Assembly: GCA_034928535.1 (NCBI GenBank) | Contig: JAYFOV010000027.1 | Location: 1-64,000, forward strand | Reading direction: 5' to 3' | Source of the DNA: CAXXOK01 sp001604115 | Lineage (GTDB): Bacteria; Bacillota; Clostridia; Christensenellales; Aristaeellaceae | DNA: 64,000 bases | Part shown: positions 25,919 through 33,540 of the stretch, one piece after another | How the letters are laid out: the number at the start of each line of letters is the position of its first letter | How positions within the stretch are numbered: the stretch's first letter is position 1 | Notes under the pieces: model-generated | The model's input: the letters and a program-made list of their open reading frames with translations, nothing else | The model's database searches: none | What the model was told of the DNA's origin: nothing | Made by a program: the position numbers and the translations under genes

Positions 25919-26745
25919 GCCCTCAACTCCTTTACCATATCCTCCACGGTGAGCACGCCTGCCGGCAGGGGCAGGCCGCCTTCGCGCAGCATATGCGCCA
26001 GCTCGGCCATGGGGGGCACGTCCAGCCCCAGCCCTTTGAGGGCTTCTGTCTGGGCAAACACCTCGCGCGGCGCGCCGTCCAGCGCAACCTTGCCCTGGTG
26101 CAGCACCACCACGCGATCCGCCGTGGCGGCTTCCTCCATGAAATGAGTGATCCACACCACGGTGATGCCCTTTTCGCGGTTCAGCTTGCGCACGGTGCCC
26201 AGCACTTCCTCCCGGCCGGAGGGGTCCAGCATGGCGGTGGATTCGTCCAAAATCATCACGTCAGGCTGCATGGCCAGCACCCCGGCCACGGCCACGCGCT
26301 GCTTTTGCCCGCCGCTGAGCATGTGCGGCGCGGCGGCGGCGTAGTCCGTCATGCGCACGGCGGACAACGCATCCTCAATGCGGGGGAGCATCTCCGGTTG
26401 GGGCACGCCCAAGTTTTCCAGCCCGAAGGCCACATCCTCGCGCACCACAGTGGCTACGATCTGGTTGTCCGGGTTTTGGAACACCATGCCTGCGTGGCGG
26501 CGCACATCCCACAGGTGCTCCTCCTCAAGGGTGTCCAGCCCGCACACCAGCACGCGGCCTTCGCCGGGCAGGTACAGGGCGTTCATCAGCTTGGCCAGCG
26601 TGCTCTTGCCCGAGCCGTTGTGCCCCAGCACGGCCACAAAGGAGCCTTTCTCGATGGAAAGGCTCACATGATCCACGGCCAAACGGCCATCCTCTTCATA
26701 GCGGTAGGTAACATCCTGGGTCTGGATGGGGTGCATATCGTCCAT
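25909..26745 (-). CDS. ecfA1: ECF transporter ATPase EcfA1
   Basis: Partner ATPase, 278 aa. Walker A GHNGSGKST at 41-49; signature LSGGQKQR; Walker B MILDESTAMLDP, with Ser in place of the usual Pro after the catalytic Glu, as is common in EcfA1. The Q-loop segment MVFQNPDNQIV is typical. The start has SD AGGAGT and lies 12 bp after the riboflavin kinase stop, so kinase, both ATPases and EcfT form one operon. Confidence 0.96.
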   Translation of the reverse strand: MDDMHPIQTQDVTYRYEEDGRLAVDHVSLSIEKGSFVAVLGHNGSGKSTLAKLMNALYLPGEGRVLVCGLDTLEEEHLWDVRRHAGMVFQNPDNQIVATVVREDVAFGLENLGVPQPEMLPRIEDALSAVRMTDYAAAAPHMLSGGQKQRVAVAGVLAMQPDVMILDESTAMLDPSGREEVLGTVRKLNREKGITVVWITHFMEEAATADRVVVLHQGKVALDGAPREVFAQTEALKGLGLDVPPMAELAHMLREGGLPLPAGVLTVEDMVKELRACL

Positions 26746-26757
26746 AGGTACTCCTTG

Positions 26758-27174
26758 TCAGGTCGTGGGGGGTGTGGCGGCGGCCATGCGCTCGGCAGCC
26801 CACCGCCGCGCGGCGGCTTCATCTTCGGCAATCTGCGCCTGGAGCGCTTCCATGGTGGGAAACAGCATTTCCGGCCGCAGGAAAACATGGTAGGTGACCG
26901 TCAGCAGCCGCCCATACAGCGCGCCGCCCGCAAAATCCAGCAGGTGCGTCTCAATGGTGGGGGCTCTGTCCGGCGCGGAGGGATGCTTGCCCTGGCTGAG
27001 GATGGCGGTGTACTGCGCGCCGCCCAGCCAAGCGGTGGCGATGTATACGCCGTCCTCCGGCAGGGCTACGCCCTCCGGGAAAGGCAGGTTGGCGGTGGGA
27101 AATCCAAGCACTGTGCCCAACTGTTTGCCGCGCACCGTCACGCCGCACACGGTAAAGGGCAGCCCCGCGCTCAT
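26758..27174 (-). CDS. Stand-alone riboflavin kinase domain protein
   Basis: 138 aa matching only the C-terminal riboflavin kinase (flavokinase) domain of bifunctional RibF, which phosphorylates riboflavin to FMN. Seen: GKQLGTVLGFPTANL, with the ATP/Mg PTAN motif at 26-29; GVYIATAW; the catalytic-Glu segment PTIETHLLDF; then LRPEMLFPTMEALQAQI. The FAD-synthetase half is missing. The start is uncertain: the ATG at 27174 begins at the domain but has a poor ribosome site. An in-frame ATG at 27351 would add 59 low-complexity residues, and the frame opens at 27420, too close to the -10 box at 27429-27434 to have a leader. It heads the ECF transporter operon, suggesting flavin uptake coupled to trapping as FMN (inference). 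Confidence 0.82.
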   Translation of the reverse strand: MSAGLPFTVCGVTVRGKQLGTVLGFPTANLPFPEGVALPEDGVYIATAWLGGAQYTAILSQGKHPSAPDRAPTIETHLLDFAGGALYGRLLTVTYHVFLRPEMLFPTMEALQAQIAEDEAAARRWAAERMAAATPPTT

Positions 27175-27428
27175 GCGCGGCGCGCCGCAGCGGGCGCGAG
27201 CCTGGCGGGTGCGCACGGGGCGGCTGCTAGCAGCATACCCGCATTGCGCAGGGGGTGAATCAGCCCGGCAGGACGGCGGCTGCCGCCGGAGGCTGTGCTG
27301 CGCCGGGGGCGCCAAACGCCCTGCGCAGCGGCGGGGCGGATCGTATGCCATGCCTGGTACATTGCCAACCGCAAACGGGATCACTGCCTTTCCATCGTTG
27401 GCGGCGAGGCGCGCCACCATGACTTCCC

Positions 27429-27457
27429 ATTATACATCACACCCTGCCGTGCGTCAA
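27429..27457 (-). promoter_or_regulatory. Promoter of the riboflavin kinase-ECF operon
   Basis: Minus strand: -35 TTGACG (27452-27457), 17-bp spacer, perfect -10 TATAAT (27429-27434). Transcription would start near 27422, leaving about 250 nt of leader before the 27174 start. I looked for the FMN (RFN) riboswitch consensus there and did not see it. Confidence 0.85.
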
Positions 27458-27510
27458 ACCGCGCCGGGTCGTTTGTTGTTGTGGGGACTGGCCTTGCGGC
27501 TGCACGCAGC

Positions 27511-27540
27511 TTGACAAAACACTTGGAAGTAATTTACACT
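27511..27540 (+). promoter_or_regulatory. Promoter of the large membrane protein gene
   Basis: -35 TTGACA (27511-27516), 18-bp spacer, -10 TACACT (27535-27540), 35 bp before the start codon. Confidence 0.7.
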
Positions 27541-27575
27541 GTGCATAATGGAACAGATTGAGGGAGATGGTTGCG

Positions 27576-29669
27576 ATGTCGCTGCACAACCGATGGCGGG
27601 CGGCTGGCCTTCCGGTGCGTCTGGTCTTACTGGTTGCCCTTGCGCTGGCGCTTACCCTGCTGGGGGAAACCTTGCTCAACCTGCGGGCAATGAGCACGCA
27701 GGGGCTTGCGCCGGTGGCGGTGCCGCTGGCGCAGGCAAGCGTTGAGGGTGAAGGCGCTCTCCAATCCGAGGAGGACGGCCTGCACCTGACGCTGGCAGCC
27801 GGGCAAACGGTGCGGCTCTCGCTGGGGCAGCTGAACCTGCCCGCCCAGACCGCCGCGCTCACGCTGGCGGGGCAGGGCGCGGTGCAGGCGGCCTTTTCCC
27901 TGACGGATCAGGCCAGCACGCTGATTGATTACCCGCATTACAGCGTGCCCTGCGTGGCGGGGGATGCGGCGCTGGGCACCGGCTATGCTTACCTGCGCAG
28001 CGCGGGCGATGCGGGCAGCCTGTACCTGACGCTGCAAAACTTGCAGGCGGAGGAGGCGCAGATCACCGTAACGCAGGTCACGGTCAATGCGCCGGTACCC
28101 GTGCGCTACCAGCCGTTGCGCATGGCGCTGGGGTTTGCCGCGCTGCTCATGGCACTGTGCGCCCTTTTTCTGCGCGGCGTGCAGCCGGGCAGCGCCGATC
28201 TGCGCCGCCCCGCGCACCGGCTCATCCTTGCTGTGCCGCTGGCGGTGCTCATCGCGCTCAATACCTGGCTCATGGTGTGGATCCAGCCGCAAACCCCGCT
28301 GTTTGCCGGGTGCACGCTGGCCACCTGCACAGGGGAGCGTAAGGATGGCTATGCCGCGCTGTTTGCCGCGCTTTGCAACGGGCGGCTTGCGCACTATATC
28401 GACCCCACGGCGGAGCTGCTTGCGCTTCACAATCCCTATGACGTGAGCCAGCGCTGGCACTTCCGCACGCCGTTTTTGCATGATTTTGCGCTGTACAACG
28501 GCCAGTATTACATTTATTTTGGGGTCGCGCCGCTGGTGACGGTCTATGCGCCGTTTTACCTGCTCACGGGCATGGTGCCCACCGCGCGGGACGCGACTGC
28601 GCTCCTGGCGCCGCTGGCCATGCTGCTGGTGGCGTGGGCGGTGGTGGGGCTGCAGCGGCGCTATGCCAAGGATGCGGGCATATTCTCGCTGTCGCTCACG
28701 TGCGTGGCGGCGGTGTTTGCCAGCGGGGTGCCGCTGCTGGCTGCCTCCGCGGATACGTACTATCTGGCAGTGCTCAGCATGGTCGCCTTCAGCGCCGGGG
28801 CCATTGCCACGGGACTTCAGGCATCGGCGGCTTCGCGTCCTTGGCGCAGGCGGCTGTGGTATGCCATCAGCGGCGCGTGCTTTGCACTGGTGTCCATGAG
28901 CCGCGTGGATGGCCTGCTGATGCTCTTTGCCGTGCTTGCGCCCCTGTATGTGGCCGATTTGCAGGGCAAACGCGCCCGGGGCTGGGAGGCGCTGGCGTTT
29001 CTGGCGCCTGCGGTGCTGGGCATTGGGGCGCAGCTTTGCTATAATGCGCTGCGCTTTGGCAGCCCACTGGATTTTGGCGCGGCGCACCAGCTTACCGTCA
29101 CGGATGTGCACACCCAGCGTGTAAGCCTGTGGGATGTACCCCAGGCGCTGCATGCCTACCTGCTGCAAGCGCCCATCTTCACGCGCGTGTTCCCCTACAT
29201 CACGCTGGATAAGGTGGGCACGCCCGCTGCGGGGCATTTCCTCTATACCAACGAGAACATGGGTCTTTTATGGCTGCCGCTGATGTGGGGCATTCTGCTG
29301 TGGCCGCTGCACGGGTTGCAGGGCGGCGCGGCGCGAACGCTGCGGCGGGAGCGGTCCTGGGCGCTGCTGCTGCCGCTGGGGGTTTCCCTTATGGTCATGG
29401 TGGTATCCTTTGGCATGGCGGGCGTGCTCATCCGCTATACGGCGGATCACCTCCTGTTCTTTGCGCTGGCAGGGGCGTGCGGCGTGCTGCCGGTGATGGC
29501 GCGGCGGGATACGCCGGAGCGCCGGGCACTGGCGGCGCTGTGCACGGTGCTGTGTGTGGGCAGCATCGTGATGGGCACGCTGCTGGTGTTTGCCAATGAG
29601 CGAAATTATCTGATGCAGCAAGCGCCAAGCGTCTATTACGGGCTTGTGCGGATGTTTTTCCCATATTAG
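27576..29669 (+). CDS. Large polytopic membrane protein, possible GT-C-type glycosyltransferase
   Basis: 697 aa. One N-terminal membrane segment (LVLLVALALALTLLGETLL) is followed by an external beta-rich domain (about residues 35-180), then roughly ten to eleven membrane segments. External loops carry conserved-looking motifs NPYDVSQRWHF and NGQYYIYFGVAPLVTVYAPFY, and SRVDGLLML sits in a later helix. The layout, with a large loop and many helices, resembles lipid-linked-sugar (GT-C) transferases, but no definitive catalytic motif was identified. The ATG at 27576 has an AGGGAG site; TTG and ATG codons just upstream are badly spaced. Monocistronic. Confidence 0.7.
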   Translation: MSLHNRWRAAGLPVRLVLLVALALALTLLGETLLNLRAMSTQGLAPVAVPLAQASVEGEGALQSEEDGLHLTLAAGQTVRLSLGQLNLPAQTAALTLAGQGAVQAAFSLTDQASTLIDYPHYSVPCVAGDAALGTGYAYLRSAGDAGSLYLTLQNLQAEEAQITVTQVTVNAPVPVRYQPLRMALGFAALLMALCALFLRGVQPGSADLRRPAHRLILAVPLAVLIALNTWLMVWIQPQTPLFAGCTLATCTGERKDGYAALFAALCNGRLAHYIDPTAELLALHNPYDVSQRWHFRTPFLHDFALYNGQYYIYFGVAPLVTVYAPFYLLTGMVPTARDATALLAPLAMLLVAWAVVGLQRRYAKDAGIFSLSLTCVAAVFASGVPLLAASADTYYLAVLSMVAFSAGAIATGLQASAASRPWRRRLWYAISGACFALVSMSRVDGLLMLFAVLAPLYVADLQGKRARGWEALAFLAPAVLGIGAQLCYNALRFGSPLDFGAAHQLTVTDVHTQRVSLWDVPQALHAYLLQAPIFTRVFPYITLDKVGTPAAGHFLYTNENMGLLWLPLMWGILLWPLHGLQGGAARTLRRERSWALLLPLGVSLMVMVVSFGMAGVLIRYTADHLLFFALAGACGVLPVMARRDTPERRALAALCTVLCVGSIVMGTLLVFANERNYLMQQAPSVYYGLVRMFFPY

Positions 29670-29693
29670 GAAACGGGGGCTTGCCCTTTACGC

Positions 29694-29770
29694 GGCATCA
29701 GGCGTTGGGGCGCTGCCCCAAACCCCGCAAGGGGCATTGCCCCTTGACCCGGTTCCGCTGCGGCGGGGGT
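29694..29770 (-). repeat. Dispersed palindromic repeat, copy 6
   Basis: Reverse-oriented full copy, with changes that keep pairing: the first hairpin is AAGGGGCATTGCCCCTT rather than AAGGGCGAAAGCCCTT. This compensatory change supports selection on structure. Confidence 0.8.
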
Positions 29771-29781
29771 TATACAATTCA

Positions 29782-29813
29782 AAGCGCCGCACCCCTTTCG
29801 GGGCGCGGCGCTT
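29782..29813 (-). terminator. Terminator of secDF
   Basis: On the minus strand a 14-bp stem (with one G-T pair) closes a GAAA tetraloop, followed by a short T-rich stretch. It starts 25 bp after the secF stop codon. Confidence 0.75.
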
Positions 29814-29837
29814 GTTGATGTGGTTGTCCGGCAGGGC

Positions 29838-30773
29838 TCAGGCTTTCTTGGCGTTGAGCTTTTTGGCGCGCTTGCTGCGGTTGCCAAACTTCTCCTCCAG
29901 GAAGGCCCACACATAGCCGTTGATCAGGTTGGCGCTGTACAGACCCGCCAGAATGCCGATGATGATCGGCAGGCTGAACTCGCGGATGGCCGGCACACCC
30001 ATGATGTACAGGGTGATGATGGTCACCAGCGTGGTGAGTGTGGTGTTGATCGTGCGCCCCAGGCTTTGACGGATGGACGTAGTCACGACCTCCGTACGCG
30101 GCAGGCCGGCATACTCGGGCTTTTTGTTGTTTTCCCGGATGCGGTCAAAAATCACGATGGTGTTGTTGATGGAGTAGCCCACGATGGTCAGCATCGCGGC
30201 GATGAAGGAGCTGTTCATCTGGATCATGTTGCGCAGCAGCACCATGAAGCTGAGCATGATGAGCACATCGTGCAGCAGCCCGATCACGGCCGCCATGCCG
30301 CTGAACAGGTCAAAGCGCAGGGCGATGTAGCCCAGCATCATCAGCGAGGCCAGCAGCACGCTCAGCACGGCGTTCTTGACCAGCGTCGCGCCCGCGGTGG
30401 GGCCCACGTAGCTGGCTACGGCGGTGTTCACATCCATGGCGGGGTATTTGGCCAGCAGCTCCGTCTCCAGGCCGTTTTGCAGGTTCTGGATCTCATCCTC
30501 GCCGCTCAGGCTGGGGATGCGGATGGAGAGCGTGGTGCCCGCCGTGCCCGTGGTGGAAACCTTGAAATCCGTGAGCCCCTGATTGCGCAGGGCGGTTTCC
30601 ACATCGGCCTGGTCAAAGGTGGCGTTCATGTTGTACTCGATGTTCAGGCCGCCCGCAAAGTCGATGCCGTAGTTCAGCCCCAGGCCAAAGAGGGACATCA
30701 CCAGCGCAATGAGCATCACGCACACGGAAATGGAGAGGAACAGCTTGGCGTTGTTTTTCCAGGTGAGTTTCAT
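29838..30773 (-). CDS. secF: Protein translocase subunit SecF
   Basis: Membrane subunit (311 aa) that, with SecD, uses the proton motive force to help pull exported proteins across the membrane. Six membrane segments are visible; N-terminal MSLFGLGLNYGIDFAGG and the later GYSINNTIVIFDRIRENNKK are SecF signatures. It starts one base after the secD stop. A basic tail (SKRAKKLNAKKA) ends the protein. Confidence 0.96.
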   Translation of the reverse strand: MKLTWKNNAKLFLSISVCVMLIALVMSLFGLGLNYGIDFAGGLNIEYNMNATFDQADVETALRNQGLTDFKVSTTGTAGTTLSIRIPSLSGEDEIQNLQNGLETELLAKYPAMDVNTAVASYVGPTAGATLVKNAVLSVLLASLMMLGYIALRFDLFSGMAAVIGLLHDVLIMLSFMVLLRNMIQMNSSFIAAMLTIVGYSINNTIVIFDRIRENNKKPEYAGLPRTEVVTTSIRQSLGRTINTTLTTLVTIITLYIMGVPAIREFSLPIIIGILAGLYSANLINGYVWAFLEEKFGNRSKRAKKLNAKKA

Positions 30774-30774
30774 G

Positions 30775-32145
30775 TTATTTCGCCTCCCCGTTGTTGGTGG
30801 CAGGCTCCAAGGCCTTTTTCATGCCCGAAACATACAGCTCGGGTTTGGGGAAAATGATCACGGTGCGGGAGAGCAGCAGGCGGGTCACCAGAATGGCGGT
30901 CAGCATGCTGGCAATCACGCTCAGCAGCAGCGTGGTGGCAAAGCCCTGCACCGAGCCTGTGCCAAAGAACAGCAGCACGATGGAGGCGATAATGGTGGTC
31001 ACGTTGGCGTCCAGCACGGCGCTCATGGCGTTTTTGAAGCCCACGCGCACCGCGTAGACCATTGGCCGCCCAAGGTACGCCTCTTCCTTGACGCGCTCAA
31101 AGATCACGACGTTGGCGTCCACCGCCATGCCAATGCCCAATATGATACCGGCGATGCCCGGCAGCGTGAGCTGGATGCCCGGCACCACGGCGATGAACAG
31201 GAACACCAGCATGATGTAGATGCACAGCGCCCAGCTGGCCAGCACGCCCGCCACGCGGTAGCGCAGCAGCATGATGAGCATCACCAGCAAAATGCCGATG
31301 ATGGCGGCGTTCACCGAGGTGGTCAGGGCGTTGTCGCCCAGCGTTGCGGAGATGGTGTCCAGCTTGTCCTGGCGCAAATCCAGCGGCAGCGCACCGCTTT
31401 GCAGCTGCAGGGCGTAGGTGTCCGCCTGATCCTCCGTAAAGGAGCCGGTCACCAGAATGTTGCCGCCATAGATGGCTTCATTGACGGTGGGGCTCATCAG
31501 CTCCTGGCCGTCCAGCTGAATGGTGATGGTCTTGCCCACGCTCTTGGCGGTCATGTCGCCAAAGATCTGCGCGCCTTCCGTGGTCAGCGAGAAGGAGATG
31601 GCGGGTTTGCCGCTCTGATCCACGGTGCGGGTCGCGGTTTTCAGGTTGCGGCCCTCCAAAAACACATTGCCCTCGGAGTCCAGAAACTCCAGCTTGGCCG
31701 GGGAGCCGATCAGATCCAGCACGGCCGAGGGATCCTTGACGTCGGGGATCTCCACACGGATGCCGGCCGTGCCGATTTTGCTGACCGTGGCTTCGGAGAA
31801 GCCCTTGTCGCTCAAACGGCGGCTGATGATATCCATCGTGTTGTCCAGCAGGGTGCCAAAGTCGTAGCCATCGGCCTTGAGCGCATCGCTCATGGTGGCT
31901 TCATACTCTACAAACACGCCGCCTTGCAGATCCAGACCCAGCGCGATGGGCTTGGGCCAGGTTTCCTTGGTCACGTGCGCGGTGGGCACCCAAGGCAGGA
32001 GCTTGTACAGGCCGCGGCTGTCCAGCCACGCGCCGTTCATGCTCAGGTATCCGACCAGCAGCGTCAGGATCAGCGTAATGCACAGCACGAGGATTGCGCC
32101 CGTACGCCGGTTCATCTTTGCACGCTGACGTTTGTTGACTTTCAT
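30775..32145 (-). CDS. secD: Protein translocase subunit SecD
   Basis: 456 aa. The N-terminal membrane segment is followed by the periplasmic P1 region beginning LGLDLQGGVFVEYEA; the C-terminal half has five membrane segments with AGIILGIGMAVDANVVIFERVKEE and the conserved LASWALCIYI. Partner of SecF in the Sec translocon. No yajC gene lies upstream; a small membrane-protein gene (32236-32580) does, on the same strand. Confidence 0.96.
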   Translation of the reverse strand: MKVNKRQRAKMNRRTGAILVLCITLILTLLVGYLSMNGAWLDSRGLYKLLPWVPTAHVTKETWPKPIALGLDLQGGVFVEYEATMSDALKADGYDFGTLLDNTMDIISRRLSDKGFSEATVSKIGTAGIRVEIPDVKDPSAVLDLIGSPAKLEFLDSEGNVFLEGRNLKTATRTVDQSGKPAISFSLTTEGAQIFGDMTAKSVGKTITIQLDGQELMSPTVNEAIYGGNILVTGSFTEDQADTYALQLQSGALPLDLRQDKLDTISATLGDNALTTSVNAAIIGILLVMLIMLLRYRVAGVLASWALCIYIMLVFLFIAVVPGIQLTLPGIAGIILGIGMAVDANVVIFERVKEEAYLGRPMVYAVRVGFKNAMSAVLDANVTTIIASIVLLFFGTGSVQGFATTLLLSVIASMLTAILVTRLLLSRTVIIFPKPELYVSGMKKALEPATNNGEAK

Positions 32146-32235
32146 GTTTTGTCAACCGTCCTTCCGATTTTCGATTTTTGGTTTTGGTATGCAACACAAC
32201 GCCGCGGCGGGAACGCCCGGCGGAGCAGCGTGAAT

Positions 32236-32580
32236 TTACCCTGCGGCCAACTCAAGCCGGAACAGGGGATAATAGCATTTGACATAATGCCGCCTGCGCA
32301 GCACCCGGCCATTTGCATCGCGGGTGGCGGAGGGCAGCGCAAGCGCCGCCAGGGCAAGCAGCAGGGGCAGCATGGCGTTATGGCCTTCCCACTGTGGGCG
32401 GCCGGCAGCAAGCGGCTCCGGCGCCAGGGGCAGGGCGGTTTCAAACTGCACGACCAAAAACACCGGACGCGGCGCGGCGGTGGCATCGGCGGGGGTCTCG
32501 ACCAATGCGGCAAGGCAGAGCAGCAGGGCGGCGCACAAAAAAAGCCCAAGCCAAAGCGGTATACGCGATTGCCTGTGCAT
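32236..32580 (-). CDS. Small two-segment membrane protein, unknown function
   Basis: 114 aa starting at an ATG with an excellent GGAGGAGGGG ribosome site. A first membrane segment (IPLWLGLFLCAALLLCLAAL) is followed by a short external loop, a second segment (AMLPLLLALAALAL) and a basic tail ending near HYVKCYYPLFRLELAAG. It lies 90 bp upstream of secD in the same direction and may be co-transcribed. The position suggests an accessory of the translocase, but it is not YajC; I do not recognise the family. Confidence 0.6.
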   Translation of the reverse strand: MHRQSRIPLWLGLFLCAALLLCLAALVETPADATAAPRPVFLVVQFETALPLAPEPLAAGRPQWEGHNAMLPLLLALAALALPSATRDANGRVLRRRHYVKCYYPLFRLELAAG

Positions 32581-32771
32581 TTGGCCACCCCTCCTCCCCC
32601 TTGGCATCGGCACGCCCGCCACACACGCGTGGCATGCGCTCGGCCTGATTGTATGAACGGCACACGCGATTGCAAACGCGCTGCCCTGCTATTATAGCTT
32701 GCGGGGCGTGGCGCGTCAAGCGGCACATGGCGTGCGCCCGCCAGAAGGCTGCCGCCCATCCGCGGCACGGC

Positions 32772-32815
32772 AAAGCCCCGCCCTGCGCGGCCGTAGCGTA
32801 ACAGGGCGGGGCTTT
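32772..32815. terminator. Hairpin terminator between convergent-facing units
   Basis: Perfect 14-bp stem AAAGCCCCGCCCTG paired with its complement, 16-nt loop, flanked by AAA and TTT on the two sides. It lies 10 bp after the stop of the minus-strand hypothetical gene. Confidence 0.65.
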
Positions 32816-32825
32816 GGGGCATGGG

Positions 32826-33314
32826 TCAATCCAGAAAGGCCGTTACATCACGGCCATCCACATAGGCGAAGATCAATTTCCCTTCATTGGAAGAAATGCT
32901 TACGCTGACCGAAACATCCGAGTCAATGGTATCAAGCAGGACGCGCATGTGCTCATACAGGGTTTGGGAGCTTTTCAAAACGGAGGAGTAGCTTTCGCTG
33001 TCCGGGTAAAACACCAGGCTGGCATCGGCGGCGCTCACTGTTTCGATGGTGGTGTTGTAGACGACGATATCGTTTTTCTCGTCATAGGCAGCCAGGATGG
33101 TCAGGCCGTCTGTCTCCGCGATTTGGCCGCGAAGCACCAGCAAGGCGTTGAGCGCCGATTTCGCTTTGCGCGCAGGCAACGCCGTGCCCGCGGCGCAAAG
33201 CACTACCGGGCAGAGCAGCAGGGTCGTCCGTTTTCTCCTGTTTGGGAAACCCCGCCTCCAACCCCATGCGTTGACAGATGCTTCCTTAAAAACCGCGATG
33301 CAGCATGAATGCAA
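32826..33314 (-). CDS. Hypothetical exported or membrane-anchored protein
   Basis: 162 aa in the open frame. A short hydrophobic stretch (TTLLLCPVVLCAAGTAL) follows a basic N-terminus, compatible with a signal or anchor. The rest (from NALLVLRGQIAETDGLTILAAYD) is a compact alpha/beta domain with the acidic C-terminus YVDGRDVTAFLD. The start is uncertain: the ATG at 33314 has no ribosome site, whereas AGGAG at about 33239 points to a non-ATG start just before the hydrophobic stretch. Family not recognised. Confidence 0.5.
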   Translation of the reverse strand: MHSCCIAVFKEASVNAWGWRRGFPNRRKRTTLLLCPVVLCAAGTALPARKAKSALNALLVLRGQIAETDGLTILAAYDEKNDIVVYNTTIETVSAADASLVFYPDSESYSSVLKSSQTLYEHMRVLLDTIDSDVSVSVSISSNEGKLIFAYVDGRDVTAFLD

Positions 33315-33363
33315 AGGAAGGGTTTCTTACTCCGCTTTTTGGCGAACCCTTGATACGGAAGGG

Positions 33364-33414
33364 TATGCGGCCGGATGGCTCTGCCCAGCCGAAACCCCGG
33401 GCCGCGTTTTTTGC
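33364..33414 (+). terminator. Orphan terminator-like hairpin with T6 upstream of the guaA promoter
   Basis: An outer GCGGCC-GGCCGC stem, an inner GGCT-AGCC stem and then GTTTTTTG. No plus-strand gene precedes it, so it could end a short non-coding RNA or an attenuated leader; it could also be coincidental. Confidence 0.4.
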
Positions 33415-33422
33415 CCACCCCC

Positions 33423-33451
33423 TTGCACACGCGCCGCGTTTATGGCACAAT
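33423..33451 (+). promoter_or_regulatory. Promoter of guaA
   Basis: -35 TTGCAC (33423-33428), 17-bp spacer, extended -10 TGG-CACAAT (33446-33451). The leader to the ATG is about 80 nt. Confidence 0.65.
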
Positions 33452-33540
33452 ACAGGGCGAGCGTTTTATGCCCGCCGCGTGTTTTTGTTCGGAAAATGAA
33501 TGGCGGCGCGGAGCCCACCAATGCGTTTGAGGAGGCACCC

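Larger units (their letters stand above)
27175..27575. other. Divergent intergenic region with leader of the riboflavin kinase operon
   Basis: Contains back-to-back promoters at 27429-27457 (minus) and 27511-27540 (plus). The minus-strand leader 27175-27422 is GC-rich and has open-frame character in its first 75 bases, but shows no recognised riboswitch. Confidence 0.55.
33315..33540. other. guaA leader region with candidate structured RNA
   Basis: Contains, on the plus strand, a small hairpin ACCCTT/AAGGGT and a larger bulged stem-loop closed by GCGGCC/GGCCGC (about 33364-33408) followed by GTTTTTTG, which looks like an intrinsic terminator with no gene in front of it. AAGGGTT at 33317 could alternatively pair with AACCCTT. 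The guaA promoter (33423-33451) lies downstream of this. No guanine riboswitch consensus was seen. Confidence 0.45.

Noticed and set aside
27175..27422. FMN riboswitch in the riboflavin kinase leader
   Set aside because: I looked for the RFN conserved segments on the minus strand and did not find them.
27627..29237. 536-codon minus-strand frame opposite the large membrane protein
   Set aside because: Arg/His/Gln-rich shadow with no domain; the plus strand has a promoter, a ribosome site and membrane segments.
30709..32697. 662-codon plus-strand frame across secDF
   Set aside because: Antisense to certain secD and secF.
33452..33540. Guanine riboswitch before guaA
   Set aside because: The purine-riboswitch core and loop-loop kissing motifs are absent.
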